DNA of 64,000 bases. Origin: Neisseria arctica. Lineage in GTDB: Bacteria; Pseudomonadota; Gammaproteobacteria; Burkholderiales; Neisseriaceae. The position numbers and the translations under genes are program-made. Below, piece by piece: positions 53,782 to 62,183 of the stretch. Position 1 is the stretch's first letter; each line of letters begins with the position of its first letter. The notes beneath the pieces are model-generated. The model saw only the letters and a list, made by a program, of their open reading frames with translations. It searched no databases and was not told where the DNA came from. Where the stretch lies: assembly GCF_022870905.1 (NCBI RefSeq), contig NZ_CP091510.1, positions 310,001-374,000 of the forward strand, given 5' to 3'.

Positions 53782-56481
53782 TCAGGAAAGTATTTTTCCG
53801 ACGATTTCGGCTACATCTTTGGACAGACCTTCTTTATTACGGATACGTGACAGTTCTTTTTGCATTAATGCACGACGGTTGGACTCGAGTTTGTTGCAGA
53901 TGTTGAAAGCCTGCACCAGACGGGCAGCTACCTGCGGGTTGAAACTGTCGATTTCTATAACTTTGTCAGCAATAAAAGTATAACCGCTGCCGTCTTCGGT
54001 ATGGAAATGGGGAACGTTGCGGCTGAAACTACCTAAAAGCGCGCGCGCTTTATTGGGGTTTTCTAAACTGAATTTAGGGTGATTAAGTGCGGCTTGGGTT
54101 TGAACCAAGGTGTCCGACCGCCAGCTTGAACCGATCAGCATAAAATATTTGTCCATAACCAGTGCGTCATCGGCATAGCGTTCGGCGAAGCGGTTGAGCA
54201 GTAAATCACGGCCTTCTTCATTTAGGTGGTTGACGGTGTGGAGGATGCTCATTTCATGTGTCATGTTGGGGGTGAGCTGCTCATATCGCGTGATGTAGTC
54301 TTGCAGTCGTGCACATACGGTTTTTTGGTGTGCCGCGTTTTGTTCGTCCGAGTAGGCGGCAATGTTCATCATGCCGTGCTGCTCTTCGCGGATGGTGTAA
54401 AGACGTACGGCAGCCAGCAGTGAACGTATACCCGCCAACTGAGGGTGATATTCGTAAGGAGCTTTGATACCGCTGAGTGCTTCTTGTTCCAATGCCCATG
54501 TACGGATATAGACGAGGCTTTCCAAACATTGTTTGGCGATCTCATCGAGTAAGGCTTCTCGAGCCTGATGGTAGTGTATGGGATTGATGTTTTCCGAACC
54601 TTCCCATAATTCAGAGGCGGAAGGCATTTGCAGCAAGACTGCTTTGAAAGCCGGATCGATTTCTTGTTTGAGCATATGTTTGAATGCCTCAATCAAACCG
54701 TTGTGGGCAGGCAGTGGGGTGCCTTCCTCAATGGCGGCAAGATTGGCGGATACGGCGCGGCGGTAGAGTGTTTGCATAGCTTCCCAACGGGCGAACGCAT
54801 CGGTATCGTGCGCGGCCAGTAAGTTGAGTTCGTTCTCGCTATACGGATATTCGAGATATACGGGAGCGGAAAAGCCGCGTAGGAGCGATGGAACGGGCTC
54901 TTCAGGAATTCTGTATAGTACGAATTCTTGTTCGGCTTGGGTTAAAACCAATACGGTTTCGGTTTGCGAAGGAGCATCCGCCTGATCGGAAAGCGTAAAT
55001 GGCAATGCCTTGCCTTGCCGGTCAAGCAGGCCGATTTTCACGGGAATCAACATCGGCTGTTTATCCGACATATCCGGTGTGGCGGGGATAGTTTGGCGGA
55101 TGTTGAAAGTAAGGGTTTGGCGTTGGCTGTCGTAACGGCTGCTCACTTCAAGTTTGGGCGTGCCTGCCTGGCTGTACCATAGAGCGAATTGGCTGAGATC
55201 GGTTTCGTTGGCATCAGCCATCGCGGCGAGAAAATCATCGCAGGTAACGGCTTGGCCGTCATGGCGTTTGAAGTACAGCCGCATGCCTTTTTGAAAGCCC
55301 TCTTCGCCTAAAAGCGTGTGATACATGCGCACGACTTCGGCGCCTTTCTCATACACGGTCATGGTGTAGAAATTATTCATTTCTTCGTATGAGGCTGGAC
55401 GTACGGGATGTGCCATCGGCCCGGCATCTTCGGCAAACTGAAGCTGGCGCAGCAGGCTGACATTCTCGATACGGCGTACGGCACGGCTTGCCCGGTCGCC
55501 TGAAAATTCTTGGTCGCGGAAAACGGTCAGACCTTCTTTGAGGGAAAGTTGGAACCAATCTCGGCAGGTTACGCGGTTGCCTGTCCAGTTGTGGAAATAT
55601 TCATGGCCGATAACAGATTCGATGCCTTCGAAGTCTGCATCGGTGGCGGTACGGCTGTCGGCTAAAACGTATTTGGTGTTGAAAATATTGAGGCCTTTGT
55701 TTTCCATAGCGCCCATATTGAAGTCGCCGACGGCAACAACCATGTAAATATCCAAATCGTATTCGAGGCCGAAGCGCTCTTCATCCCAACGCATGGCATT
55801 TTTCAGTGATTCTACGGCAAAGCCGGCCTTGGATTTGTCGGCTTCGCTGGTGTAGAACTCGATAGCAACTTCACGTCCGCCGCGGGTGGTAAAAGTTGAT
55901 TGGGTAAGTGCCAATGTGCCGGCTACCAATGCGAACAAATAGCTGGGCTTGGCAAAAGGGTCGATCCATTTTACCCAATGTCGGCCGCCTTCGAGATCGC
56001 CGCTATCGATTTTATTGCCGTTGGAGAGTAAAACAGGATAGCGTTTTTTGTCGGCAACAATGGTTGTGGTGAATTTCGACATTACATCGGGGCGGTCGAT
56101 GTAATAAGTGATTTTGCGGAAACCTTCGGGTTCGCATTGGGTATAAAGGTTGCCGTTTGAGCCGTACAGCCCCATTAGTGATTTGTTTTCGTAGGGGCGG
56201 ATACGGGTTTCTACTTCCAATACGAAACTTTCAGACGGCGCGTCGGGTATGGTAAGCGTATCGTCCGCAAGGCTGTAATGATTGATGGTTTCGCCGTCGA
56301 TTTTCAGAGAGACCAGCTCTGCCGAACCGTTCAAGACAAGCGGGGCGGAGGTTTTCGGAATGACAATCATGCGAGCTTGAACAGTGGTTTCGGTTTCGCC
56401 TATATCAAATCGTAAATCGGTTTGCCGGATAGTATGGGCCGGTGCTTGGTAATCTTTTAAGTAGTGGACGGTTTGCGCCAT
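53782..56481 (-). CDS. pepN: Aminopeptidase N
   Basis: 899 residues. M1 metallopeptidase signatures are complete: [12 protein letters not shown] (about 255-266) for substrate N-terminus binding, and [12 protein letters not shown] with the second zinc Glu in [12 protein letters not shown] (about 292-320). The C-terminal half is the helical PepN domain. It removes N-terminal amino acids from peptides in the cytoplasm. Slightly longer than E. coli PepN (870). It is a single gene with its own terminator; a copy of the uptake sequence in variant form (AGGTCGTCTGAA, 56539-56550) lies upstream. Confidence 0.96.
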   Translation of the reverse strand: MAQTVHYLKDYQAPAHTIRQTDLRFDIGETETTVQARMIVIPKTSAPLVLNGSAELVSLKIDGETINHYSLADDTLTIPDAPSESFVLEVETRIRPYENKSLMGLYGSNGNLYTQCEPEGFRKITYYIDRPDVMSKFTTTIVADKKRYPVLLSNGNKIDSGDLEGGRHWVKWIDPFAKPSYLFALVAGTLALTQSTFTTRGGREVAIEFYTSEADKSKAGFAVESLKNAMRWDEERFGLEYDLDIYMVVAVGDFNMGAMENKGLNIFNTKYVLADSRTATDADFEGIESVIGHEYFHNWTGNRVTCRDWFQLSLKEGLTVFRDQEFSGDRASRAVRRIENVSLLRQLQFAEDAGPMAHPVRPASYEEMNNFYTMTVYEKGAEVVRMYHTLLGEEGFQKGMRLYFKRHDGQAVTCDDFLAAMADANETDLSQFALWYSQAGTPKLEVSSRYDSQRQTLTFNIRQTIPATPDMSDKQPMLIPVKIGLLDRQGKALPFTLSDQADAPSQTETVLVLTQAEQEFVLYRIPEEPVPSLLRGFSAPVYLEYPYSENELNLLAAHDTDAFARWEAMQTLYRRAVSANLAAIEEGTPLPAHNGLIEAFKHMLKQEIDPAFKAVLLQMPSASELWEGSENINPIHYHQAREALLDEIAKQCLESLVYIRTWALEQEALSGIKAPYEYHPQLAGIRSLLAAVRLYTIREEQHGMMNIAAYSDEQNAAHQKTVCARLQDYITRYEQLTPNMTHEMSILHTVNHLNEEGRDLLLNRFAERYADDALVMDKYFMLIGSSWRSDTLVQTQAALNHPKFSLENPNKARALLGSFSRNVPHFHTEDGSGYTFIADKVIEIDSFNPQVAARLVQAFNICNKLESNRRALMQKELSRIRNKEGLSKDVAEIVGKILS

Positions 56482-56644
56482 GTTTCGCTCTTTTCTCTGT
56501 GTGTGACAAGATTAAATGACGCATCTTAGATGATTTTCAGGTCGTCTGAAAGCTTTGTAAACAACCGCCCGTATCTTGATAAGAAAGGGCGGTTGCCGGG
56601 TATTGTTACGCTTAAAACCGTAAATAGAATGGAGGGGTTAATTA

Positions 56645-56839
56645 TTACAAATTTTTTTTGCAGGTATTAATGCCCAACAGGGTATATAAGCCGCACCATC
56701 CCAACAGGCCGGTAGCCAAAGGTATCAGGCCTAGCCATCCCCAGAGGGTTTGCGGGCCGACAAATACCAAACTGATGAGGATAATGCCGATAACGATACG
56801 GATGATCCGGTCGGAACTGCCTATATTTTTACAAGCCAT
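56645..56839 (-). CDS. DUF2892 (YgaP-like) small membrane protein
   Basis: 64 residues. Begins with a polar MACKNIGSSDRIIRIVIG motif, then two membrane helices separated by GPQTLWGWLGLIPLATGLLG, ending WCGLYTLLGINTCKK: the DUF2892 pattern also found at the C-terminus of the rhodanese YgaP. Three Cys residues are present. It is divergent from an ArsR-family regulator resembling YgaV/BigR, so it may belong to a sulfide/persulfide response. AAGGAG precedes the ATG. Confidence 0.88.
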   Translation of the reverse strand: MACKNIGSSDRIIRIVIGIILISLVFVGPQTLWGWLGLIPLATGLLGWCGLYTLLGINTCKKNL

Positions 56840-56955
56840 ATTGATTCTCCTTGATGACTGTTGCCGCCTGCTTTCAGACGGCTATTGGTGGAAATAGTGT
56901 TCAAACGGCAGGCCGCTTGGTTTGGGTAGTGGTATTTGATGCCTAAATGAAAATT

Positions 56956-56984
56956 TTTAAAAACATAATAACATGATTTTTAAA
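56956..56984. promoter_or_regulatory. Candidate operator between DUF2892 and ArsR genes
   Basis: TTTAAAAACAT and ATGATTTTTAAA form an inverted repeat with one unpaired base around AATAAC, in the shared promoter region of the divergent pair. AT-rich symmetric sites are normal for BigR/YgaV-type repressors. Confidence 0.4.
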
Positions 56985-57026
56985 TATCACAAAGAGAGAT
57001 TGCCGTATTGGTAATAAAATTTTAAA

Positions 57027-57353
57027 ATGACATTCTCTCAATTCGTCGGATGGAATACGATCATGCAAGATATGCTGCACAATACGACTAAAGCCGCCGC
57101 TTTGCTAAAGCTGATTGCCCATCCTCACCGGTTGTTGATTCTCTGTCTGCTGCTGGAAAGTGAAAAAAACGTAACGGAATTGGTAGAGGCGATCGGAATC
57201 AATCAAACAGCGGTTTCCAATCATTTGGCCAAGCTTCGAAGTGAAGGTGTAGTGGAGTACACCCGTTATCATCGGGTTTTGCAATACCGTTTAACTTCAC
57301 CGGAAATCGAAGCGATAATCGCAACATTGCATAAGATTTATTGTTCCGATTGA
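57027..57353 (+). CDS. ArsR-family regulator resembling BigR/YgaV/SqrR persulfide sensors
   Basis: 108 residues from 57027, or 96 from the ATG at 57063, which may be the true start as family members begin near it. AHPHRLLILCLLLES and the recognition helix NQTAVSNHLAKLRSEGVVEYTR are typical of the winged-helix ArsR family. Two Cys are kept: in LILC (residue 40 of the long form) and in IYCSD at the C-terminus (106), the positions used by BigR/SqrR to sense sulfane sulfur. The metal-binding ELCVCD motif of arsenic and cadmium sensors is missing. Divergent DUF2892 gene is the probable target. Confidence 0.8.
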   Translation: MTFSQFVGWNTIMQDMLHNTTKAAALLKLIAHPHRLLILCLLLESEKNVTELVEAIGINQTAVSNHLAKLRSEGVVEYTRYHRVLQYRLTSPEIEAIIATLHKIYCSD

Positions 57354-57426
57354 TTTTTCCCACCTGTCGCTCAAGGCCGTCTGAAACTGTTATCATGCGG
57401 CCTGTTTTATTTTTGTCGGAAAACTT

Positions 57427-58197
57427 ATGAAAATCGCTACCTGGAATGTGAATTCGTTGAACGTGCGCCTGCCTCAGGTGCAGGAGTGGTTGCAACTGCA
57501 CCAACCCGATGTTTTGGCTTTGCAGGAATTAAAGCTGGATCAGGACAAATATCCGGCGGCTGTTTTTCAGATGGCCGGTTGGCATACGGTGTGGAGCGGT
57601 CAAAAAACGTATAACGGCGTGGCATTAATCAGCAAGCATCCGATTGAAGACGTGCATATCGGACTGCCTGAATTGCCTGATGATCCGCAACGTCGGGTCA
57701 TTGCTGCTACGATCAACGGCATGCGTGTGATTAATGTTTATTGTGTAAATGGCGAAGCGCTTGATAGCCCCAAGTTTCTTTATAAAGAACAGTGGTTTGC
57801 GGCTTTGAATAAATTTGTACGCGGCGAGTTGGAAAAATACCCGCAATTGGTACTACTTGGTGACTTTAATATTGCTCCTACAGATGCCGATTGCTACGAT
57901 CCTGAGAAGTGGTTTGAAAAAATTCATTGCTCGAGTGTCGAACGCAGTTGGTTTAAAGATTTGCTGGCACTGGGATTAACCGACAGTTTGCGCCAAGTGC
58001 ATCCGGAAGGAGCGTTTTACACTTGGTGGGATTATCGTGGCGCTATGTTCCAGCGTAAGCAAGGATTGCGTATCGACCATTTGCTGGTGTCTCCGGCGTT
58101 GGCAGCCAAACTGCAAGATGTACAAGTGGACTTGCAAGCACGCGGGTGGGAGCGTCCTAGCGATCATGCGCCGGTATGGGCATCCTTTGCCGATTAA
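57427..58197 (+). CDS. xthA: Exonuclease III family DNA repair enzyme, NExo type
   Basis: 256 residues. Catalytic motifs: NVNSLNVRL (N7/N9 region), LQELKLD with the metal-binding Glu34, LLGDFNIAP (Asp145, Asn147) and the terminal PSDHAPV with Asp/His. The sequence follows the meningococcal NExo form rather than NApe. His167 (in KIHCSS) is at the position that, as I recall from the structural work, blocks abasic-site binding in NExo and leaves a 3'-phosphodiesterase/exonuclease. Ordinary ribosome binding site not visible. Single gene between an uptake sequence and a hairpin. Confidence 0.9.
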   Translation: MKIATWNVNSLNVRLPQVQEWLQLHQPDVLALQELKLDQDKYPAAVFQMAGWHTVWSGQKTYNGVALISKHPIEDVHIGLPELPDDPQRRVIAATINGMRVINVYCVNGEALDSPKFLYKEQWFAALNKFVRGELEKYPQLVLLGDFNIAPTDADCYDPEKWFEKIHCSSVERSWFKDLLALGLTDSLRQVHPEGAFYTWWDYRGAMFQRKQGLRIDHLLVSPALAAKLQDVQVDLQARGWERPSDHAPVWASFAD

Positions 58198-58296
58198 GGT
58201 TCTGCCTTTGGGAATAGTTGAATGGGCATAGGTTTCGGATGTTTTGAACTGTTTTACCAAACCTTTGATTTTTAATTTGAACAAGCCTATATAGAA

Positions 58297-58324
58297 ATGC
58301 CGTCTGAAAGTTTTCAGACGGCAT
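58297..58324. terminator. Uptake-sequence terminator between xthA and the MFS gene
   Basis: ATGCCGTCTGAAA faces its exact complement across one or two bases. It lies between convergent genes, ten bases from the MFS stop. Confidence 0.8.
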
Positions 58325-58332
58325 AATTATTT

Positions 58333-59658
58333 TTAAGCACTGATATCTTCGAGTTTACGTCCTTTGGTTTCTTCTCCGAGTACCATAATGACCGCAGCCA
58401 CCAACAGCATCACTGCAGTAAACATAATAAATATTTTATTGAAGCCTCCGGGTAGTCCGATCATGGAGGCGACGACCATCGGTGCCAAAATACCGCCGAT
58501 ACGGCCAACCGCACCTGCCCAGCCTGCCCCAAACGCTCTGAAGTGCACGGGATAAAGCTCGGGAGTGTAGGTATATAAAACTCCCCAAGCACCTAAGTTG
58601 AAAAACGACATCATGCAACCCCAGAAAACCACTGCCGAAATGCTGCCGCCTTGTCCGAAGAAATAAGCACACACGGCACAGGCGGCTAAAAAGCCGGCTA
58701 GTGTGGCTTTTCGGCCGATTTTCTCAACCAAAACCGCTGCGGCGAAGTAGCCCGGAAGTTGGGCCAAAATCATCACCAATACATATTCGAAAGTTTTGAC
58801 GACCGTATAGCCTTGTTCTACCAATAATTTCGGCAGCCAGGTAAAGATGCCGTAATAGGAAAATACAATGCCGAACCATACTAACCAGAGCATTAAAGTG
58901 CGCTTGGCGAAGGGGTGTTGCCAAAGCTGGCCGAATTTTGTCGGTTTTTTTGTTATTGCTTCAGCAACTACCGCTTCAGACGCTACCGGCAGGCCGGCTT
59001 CTGCTTCCAAGCGGCAGACAAGGGCGTGTGCTTCTTGTATCCGTCCTTTATTAATCAGATAGGGTACAGATTCGGGTACATATTTCCAAATTACCCAAGC
59101 ATAAAATACGGGTACGGCACCGATTAAGAATGCACTGTGCCAACCGTATCGGGGGATAAAAAAATAGGAAATCAGTGCTGCGGCAAGCCAACCCAAGCCC
59201 CAAAAACTTTCCAGCAAAACAATAAAGCGGCCGCGCACTTCAGCCGGAACGTATTCGCTTACTAATGTGACGGCAACCGGTAACTGTGCGCCCAAGCCGA
59301 TACCGACTAAAAAACGAAATAACAACAGCCATTCCAGATTAGGTGCCAATGCGCACAAACCAGTGGCGATACAGTAAATCACCAAAGTGGCTGCCAAAAC
59401 AGTTTTCCTACCGATTTTGTCTGCCGCTTTACCGCCGAAAACAGCACCGATAGCCATGCCTATAAATCCGGTACTGACTACCCAGCCCAGTTCTTTGGGC
59501 GTAAGCGCCCATTCTTTTCCAAGAGTTGCCAATACAAAAGAGACTAAGCCCGTATCCATAGCATCGAACAACCACCCTAGTCCCACCAGCACCAAAAGCT
59601 TGTAATGAAATTTACCGACCGGCAGATTTTGCAGGCGGGAAACGATATCGATATTCAT
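58333..59658 (-). CDS. MFS transporter, aromatic-acid/nicotinate porter-like
   Basis: 441 residues from the ATG at 59658, with AAGGAAA upstream; the longer frame to 59730 adds a non-hydrophobic tail and is unlikely. Twelve membrane segments in two halves separated by a cytoplasmic loop (about 205-245). The signature loop GGKAADKIGRKTVLA (about 76-90) and its second copy VEKIGRKATLAG near 325 mark the major facilitator superfamily, and LGWLFDAMDTGLVSFVL near 27-43 resembles the NiaP/aromatic acid:proton symporter group. Substrate cannot be told. No catabolic genes are adjacent. Confidence 0.85.
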   Translation of the reverse strand: MNIDIVSRLQNLPVGKFHYKLLVLVGLGWLFDAMDTGLVSFVLATLGKEWALTPKELGWVVSTGFIGMAIGAVFGGKAADKIGRKTVLAATLVIYCIATGLCALAPNLEWLLLFRFLVGIGLGAQLPVAVTLVSEYVPAEVRGRFIVLLESFWGLGWLAAALISYFFIPRYGWHSAFLIGAVPVFYAWVIWKYVPESVPYLINKGRIQEAHALVCRLEAEAGLPVASEAVVAEAITKKPTKFGQLWQHPFAKRTLMLWLVWFGIVFSYYGIFTWLPKLLVEQGYTVVKTFEYVLVMILAQLPGYFAAAVLVEKIGRKATLAGFLAACAVCAYFFGQGGSISAVVFWGCMMSFFNLGAWGVLYTYTPELYPVHFRAFGAGWAGAVGRIGGILAPMVVASMIGLPGGFNKIFIMFTAVMLLVAAVIMVLGEETKGRKLEDISA

Positions 59659-59968
59659 ATTATGTGAATTTCCTTGTATCAGGTGTGTGCGGCATGATTG
59701 AAAACATAGTGTTAAAAAAGGTAAGCGCAAAATATAGAGATAGTGCGGATTGAAGAATACAGTATTTTTTTGATTTTACAAGAATATATAGGTGGAAGGA
59801 GCTTTTAGGCTTTCAGACGGCCATTAAATTAAAGGGAAGTTCCATCGTGATATTTTTCGAAGGGATTTACTGTCTGTTTACAATAAACCCGTTATGTTGC
59901 TGTTACTATCGCTATGAGTAATTTACCGTAATAGATTTGGTTTGGTATGGATAACTCCCATCAAGTTT
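59659..59968. other. Divergent promoter region of the MFS transporter and katA, left part
   Basis: About 310 bases of AT-rich sequence with one uptake-sequence complement near 59812 and no gene. Confidence 0.5.
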
Positions 59969-59982
59969 TTGATTAATATCAA
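59969..59982. promoter_or_regulatory. Perfect FNR-consensus site upstream of katA
   Basis: TTGAT-TAAT-ATCAA matches the FNR consensus TTGATnnnnATCAA at every fixed position. It lies about 250 bases upstream of the katA start and 310 from the divergent MFS start, so either gene or a longer leader could be its target. The match is exact; binding is untested. Confidence 0.6.
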
Positions 59983-60129
59983 TATATTATTTAATCCTAC
60001 ATCTATTGCGGCATCTATTGTGATTAATGCTTGCTATTATAAAAACAAATCGAATTTATAGTTTTAATAGCTAAAAGTTTTATGTATAGTGTGTTTCATC
60101 AAAGAATAACCTTCTTACAGGAATCAAAA

Positions 60130-60198
60130 ATGTACCAGTATGAAAACACTTTGCAAGATACCTGCTATACCTATGCTTACCAACAAATAGCTGTTTAA
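60130..60198 (+). CDS. Possible 22-residue upstream ORF in the katA leader
   Basis: ATG at 60130 follows ACAGGAATC and opens 22 codons ending at TAA 60196-60198, 35 bases before katA. The peptide (starting [15 protein letters not shown]) contains five Tyr. It could be a leader peptide that couples to or regulates katA, a small protein, or chance. The plausible ribosome binding site and tight placement are the only support. Confidence 0.4.
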   Translation: MYQYENTLQDTCYTYAYQQIAV

Positions 60199-60233
60199 AC
60201 GATTTTTACCCAAGGCGAAAAAGGAGCCAAATT

Positions 60234-61742
60234 ATGTCTAAATGCCCAGCAACCCACTTAACCACCAATGGCGGAGCCCCCGTAGTTGATAATCAAAACA
60301 GCCTGACTGCCGGCCCTCGTGGCCCTTTGTTGGCTCAAGATTTATGGCTTAATGAAAAGTTAGCCAATTTTGTACGCGAAGTTATTCCCGAGCGCAGAAT
60401 GCATGCTAAAGGTTCGGGAGCGTTCGGTACTTTTACCGTTACCAATGACATCACCCGTTATACTCGCGCAGCGATTTTCAGCCAAGTTGGTAAAAAAACG
60501 GAAATGTTCGCGCGTTTTACTACTGTAGCTGGTGAACGCGGTGCAGCCGATGCCGAACGCGATATCCGCGGTTTTGCCTTGAAGTTTTACACCGAAGAAG
60601 GCAACTGGGACATGGTCGGCAACAACACACCCGTATTCTTTTTGCGAGACCCGCGTAAGTTCCCCGATTTGAACAAGGCGGTTAAGCGCGATCCGCGTAC
60701 CAATATGCGCAGTGCTACCAATAACTGGGATTTTTGGACACTGCTGCCTGAAGCTCTGCATCAAGTTACCATTGTGATGAGTGACCGCGGTATTCCTGCC
60801 AGCTACCGCCATATGCATGGTTTCGGCTCGCATACCTACAGCTTTATCAATGCACAAAATGAACGTTTTTGGGTGAAATTCCACTTCATTACGCAGCAAG
60901 GCATTAAAAACCTGAGCAACGCCGAAGCGGAAGCCTTAATCGGTCAAGACCGTGAAAGCCATCAGAAAGATTTATACGAAGCCATTGAGCGCGGAGAGTT
61001 TCCGAAATGGAAAATGTGTGTGCAAATTATGCCCGAAGCTGATGCGGAAAAAGTACCTTACCATCCGTTTGATCTGACCAAAGTATGGCCTAAAGGTGAT
61101 TATCCGCTGATTGAAGTCGGTGAGTTCGAGTTAAACCGTAATCCGGAAAACTTCTTCTTAGATGTCGAACAATCTGCCTTTGCTCCAAGCAATCTGGTTC
61201 CTGGTATCAGCGTATCGCCTGACCGCATGTTGCAAGCACGTCTGTTCAACTATGCAGATGCGCAACGCTATCGATTGGGTGTAAACCACCATCAAACCCC
61301 GGTAAATGCAGCCCGTTGCCCCGTGCACAGCAACCACCGCGACGGTATGGGTCGTGTCGATGCCAACTACGGCAGCGCCCCGCATTACGAACCCAACAGC
61401 TTCGGCCAGTGGCAGGAACAACCTCAATACAAAGAACCGCCGCTGAAAATCAACGGTGATGCCGACTTCTGGAACTACCGTGAAGACGATGCCGACTACT
61501 TCAGCCAACCCCGCGCCTTGTTCAAATTAATGAACGATAAGCAAAAGCAAGCTTTGTTTGATAATACCGCTGCTGCAATGGGCGATGCTCTAGACTTTAT
61601 CAAATACCGTCATATCCGTAACTGCTATGCTTGCGATCCGGCTTACGGCGAAGGTGTGGCTAAAGCACTAGGCATGACGGTAGCTGATGCTCAGGCGGCT
61701 CGCGAAAGTGACCCGGCGTTAGGGCAACCGGGTTTGCTGTAA
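60234..61742 (+). CDS. katA: Catalase KatA
   Basis: 502 residues, small-subunit monofunctional haem catalase. Catalytic His57 lies in [12 protein letters not shown], the distal Asn in [12 protein letters not shown] (about 129-140), and the proximal haem-binding Tyr in [23 protein letters not shown] (near 340). It destroys hydrogen peroxide in the cytoplasm. AAGGAG precedes the ATG. In gonococci katA is controlled by OxyR; here a perfect FNR site lies upstream. Followed by a tiny ORF and a terminator. Confidence 0.97.
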   Translation: MSKCPATHLTTNGGAPVVDNQNSLTAGPRGPLLAQDLWLNEKLANFVREVIPERRMHAKGSGAFGTFTVTNDITRYTRAAIFSQVGKKTEMFARFTTVAGERGAADAERDIRGFALKFYTEEGNWDMVGNNTPVFFLRDPRKFPDLNKAVKRDPRTNMRSATNNWDFWTLLPEALHQVTIVMSDRGIPASYRHMHGFGSHTYSFINAQNERFWVKFHFITQQGIKNLSNAEAEALIGQDRESHQKDLYEAIERGEFPKWKMCVQIMPEADAEKVPYHPFDLTKVWPKGDYPLIEVGEFELNRNPENFFLDVEQSAFAPSNLVPGISVSPDRMLQARLFNYADAQRYRLGVNHHQTPVNAARCPVHSNHRDGMGRVDANYGSAPHYEPNSFGQWQEQPQYKEPPLKINGDADFWNYREDDADYFSQPRALFKLMNDKQKQALFDNTAAAMGDALDFIKYRHIRNCYACDPAYGEGVAKALGMTVADAQAARESDPALGQPGLL

Positions 61743-61781
61743 ACGGATGAATTTCGTTATCGGGAAATGTAAAGGAGTTTG

Positions 61782-61862
61782 ATGATGAGTATGTGGAGTG
61801 ATATCGGTGAGTTATTACTGGAAAATCTCCGCCATTATTGGCCTGATACAGAGTCTCGATAA
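61782..61862 (+). CDS. Possible 26-residue peptide downstream of katA
   Basis: ATGATG at 61782-61787 follows AAAGGAG at an ideal distance and opens 26 codons (MMSMWSDIGELLLENLRH...). The peptide looks like one amphipathic helix. It begins 40 bases after the katA stop, so it could be translated from the same transcript. It may be a real small protein or the first codons of a lost gene; no match is known to me. Confidence 0.45.
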   Translation: MMSMWSDIGELLLENLRHYWPDTESR

Positions 61863-61953
61863 GCGGACTTCTAAAGTCGGCTGGCTGATTATAGAAGTAG
61901 TCTTTACAAGCATTGTTGAAACCATAGATTAGTTGATTGTCTAATGCTGTTAT

Positions 61954-61980
61954 CGCCTGTAAACGTAAGGTTTACAGGCG
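61954..61980 (+). terminator. Intrinsic terminator after katA
   Basis: CGCCTGTAAAC and GTTTACAGGCG form a perfect 11-bp stem with a 5-base loop, followed by ATTTTATT. It is the end of the katA transcript and contains no uptake sequence. Confidence 0.85.
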
Positions 61981-62088
61981 ATTTTATTGATTTTTGTTGA
62001 AAGATATTTGTCAAGACCGTGTTACATATTTGATACATTTTTTCAAAAATATAAAAATATTTACATTTGAAATTTATATAAAAATCAG

Positions 62089-62110
62089 TACTATAATTTA
62101 AATTATAGTA
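62089..62110. promoter_or_regulatory. Perfect 22-bp palindrome upstream of the beta-helix protein gene
   Basis: TACTATAATTT and AAATTATAGTA are exact complements with no spacer, in an extremely AT-rich region 74 bases before the start codon. It could be an operator overlapping the promoter; a second imperfect AT-rich repeat (TAATGATAATT ... AATTACATTA) follows at about 62118-62142 and partly resembles a Fur site. Confidence 0.5.
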
Positions 62111-62183
62111 ACAAAAGTAATGATAATTAAAATTACATTATATAATCCACACTCCTAACACATTAGAGATCGTGGAGTTTGTA

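Noticed and set aside
60003..60100. ATAG/CTAT-rich sequence upstream of katA, considered as an OxyR site.
   Set aside because: Several half-sites are present, but spacing does not fit the four-part OxyR consensus. In AT-rich DNA such tetramers are common.
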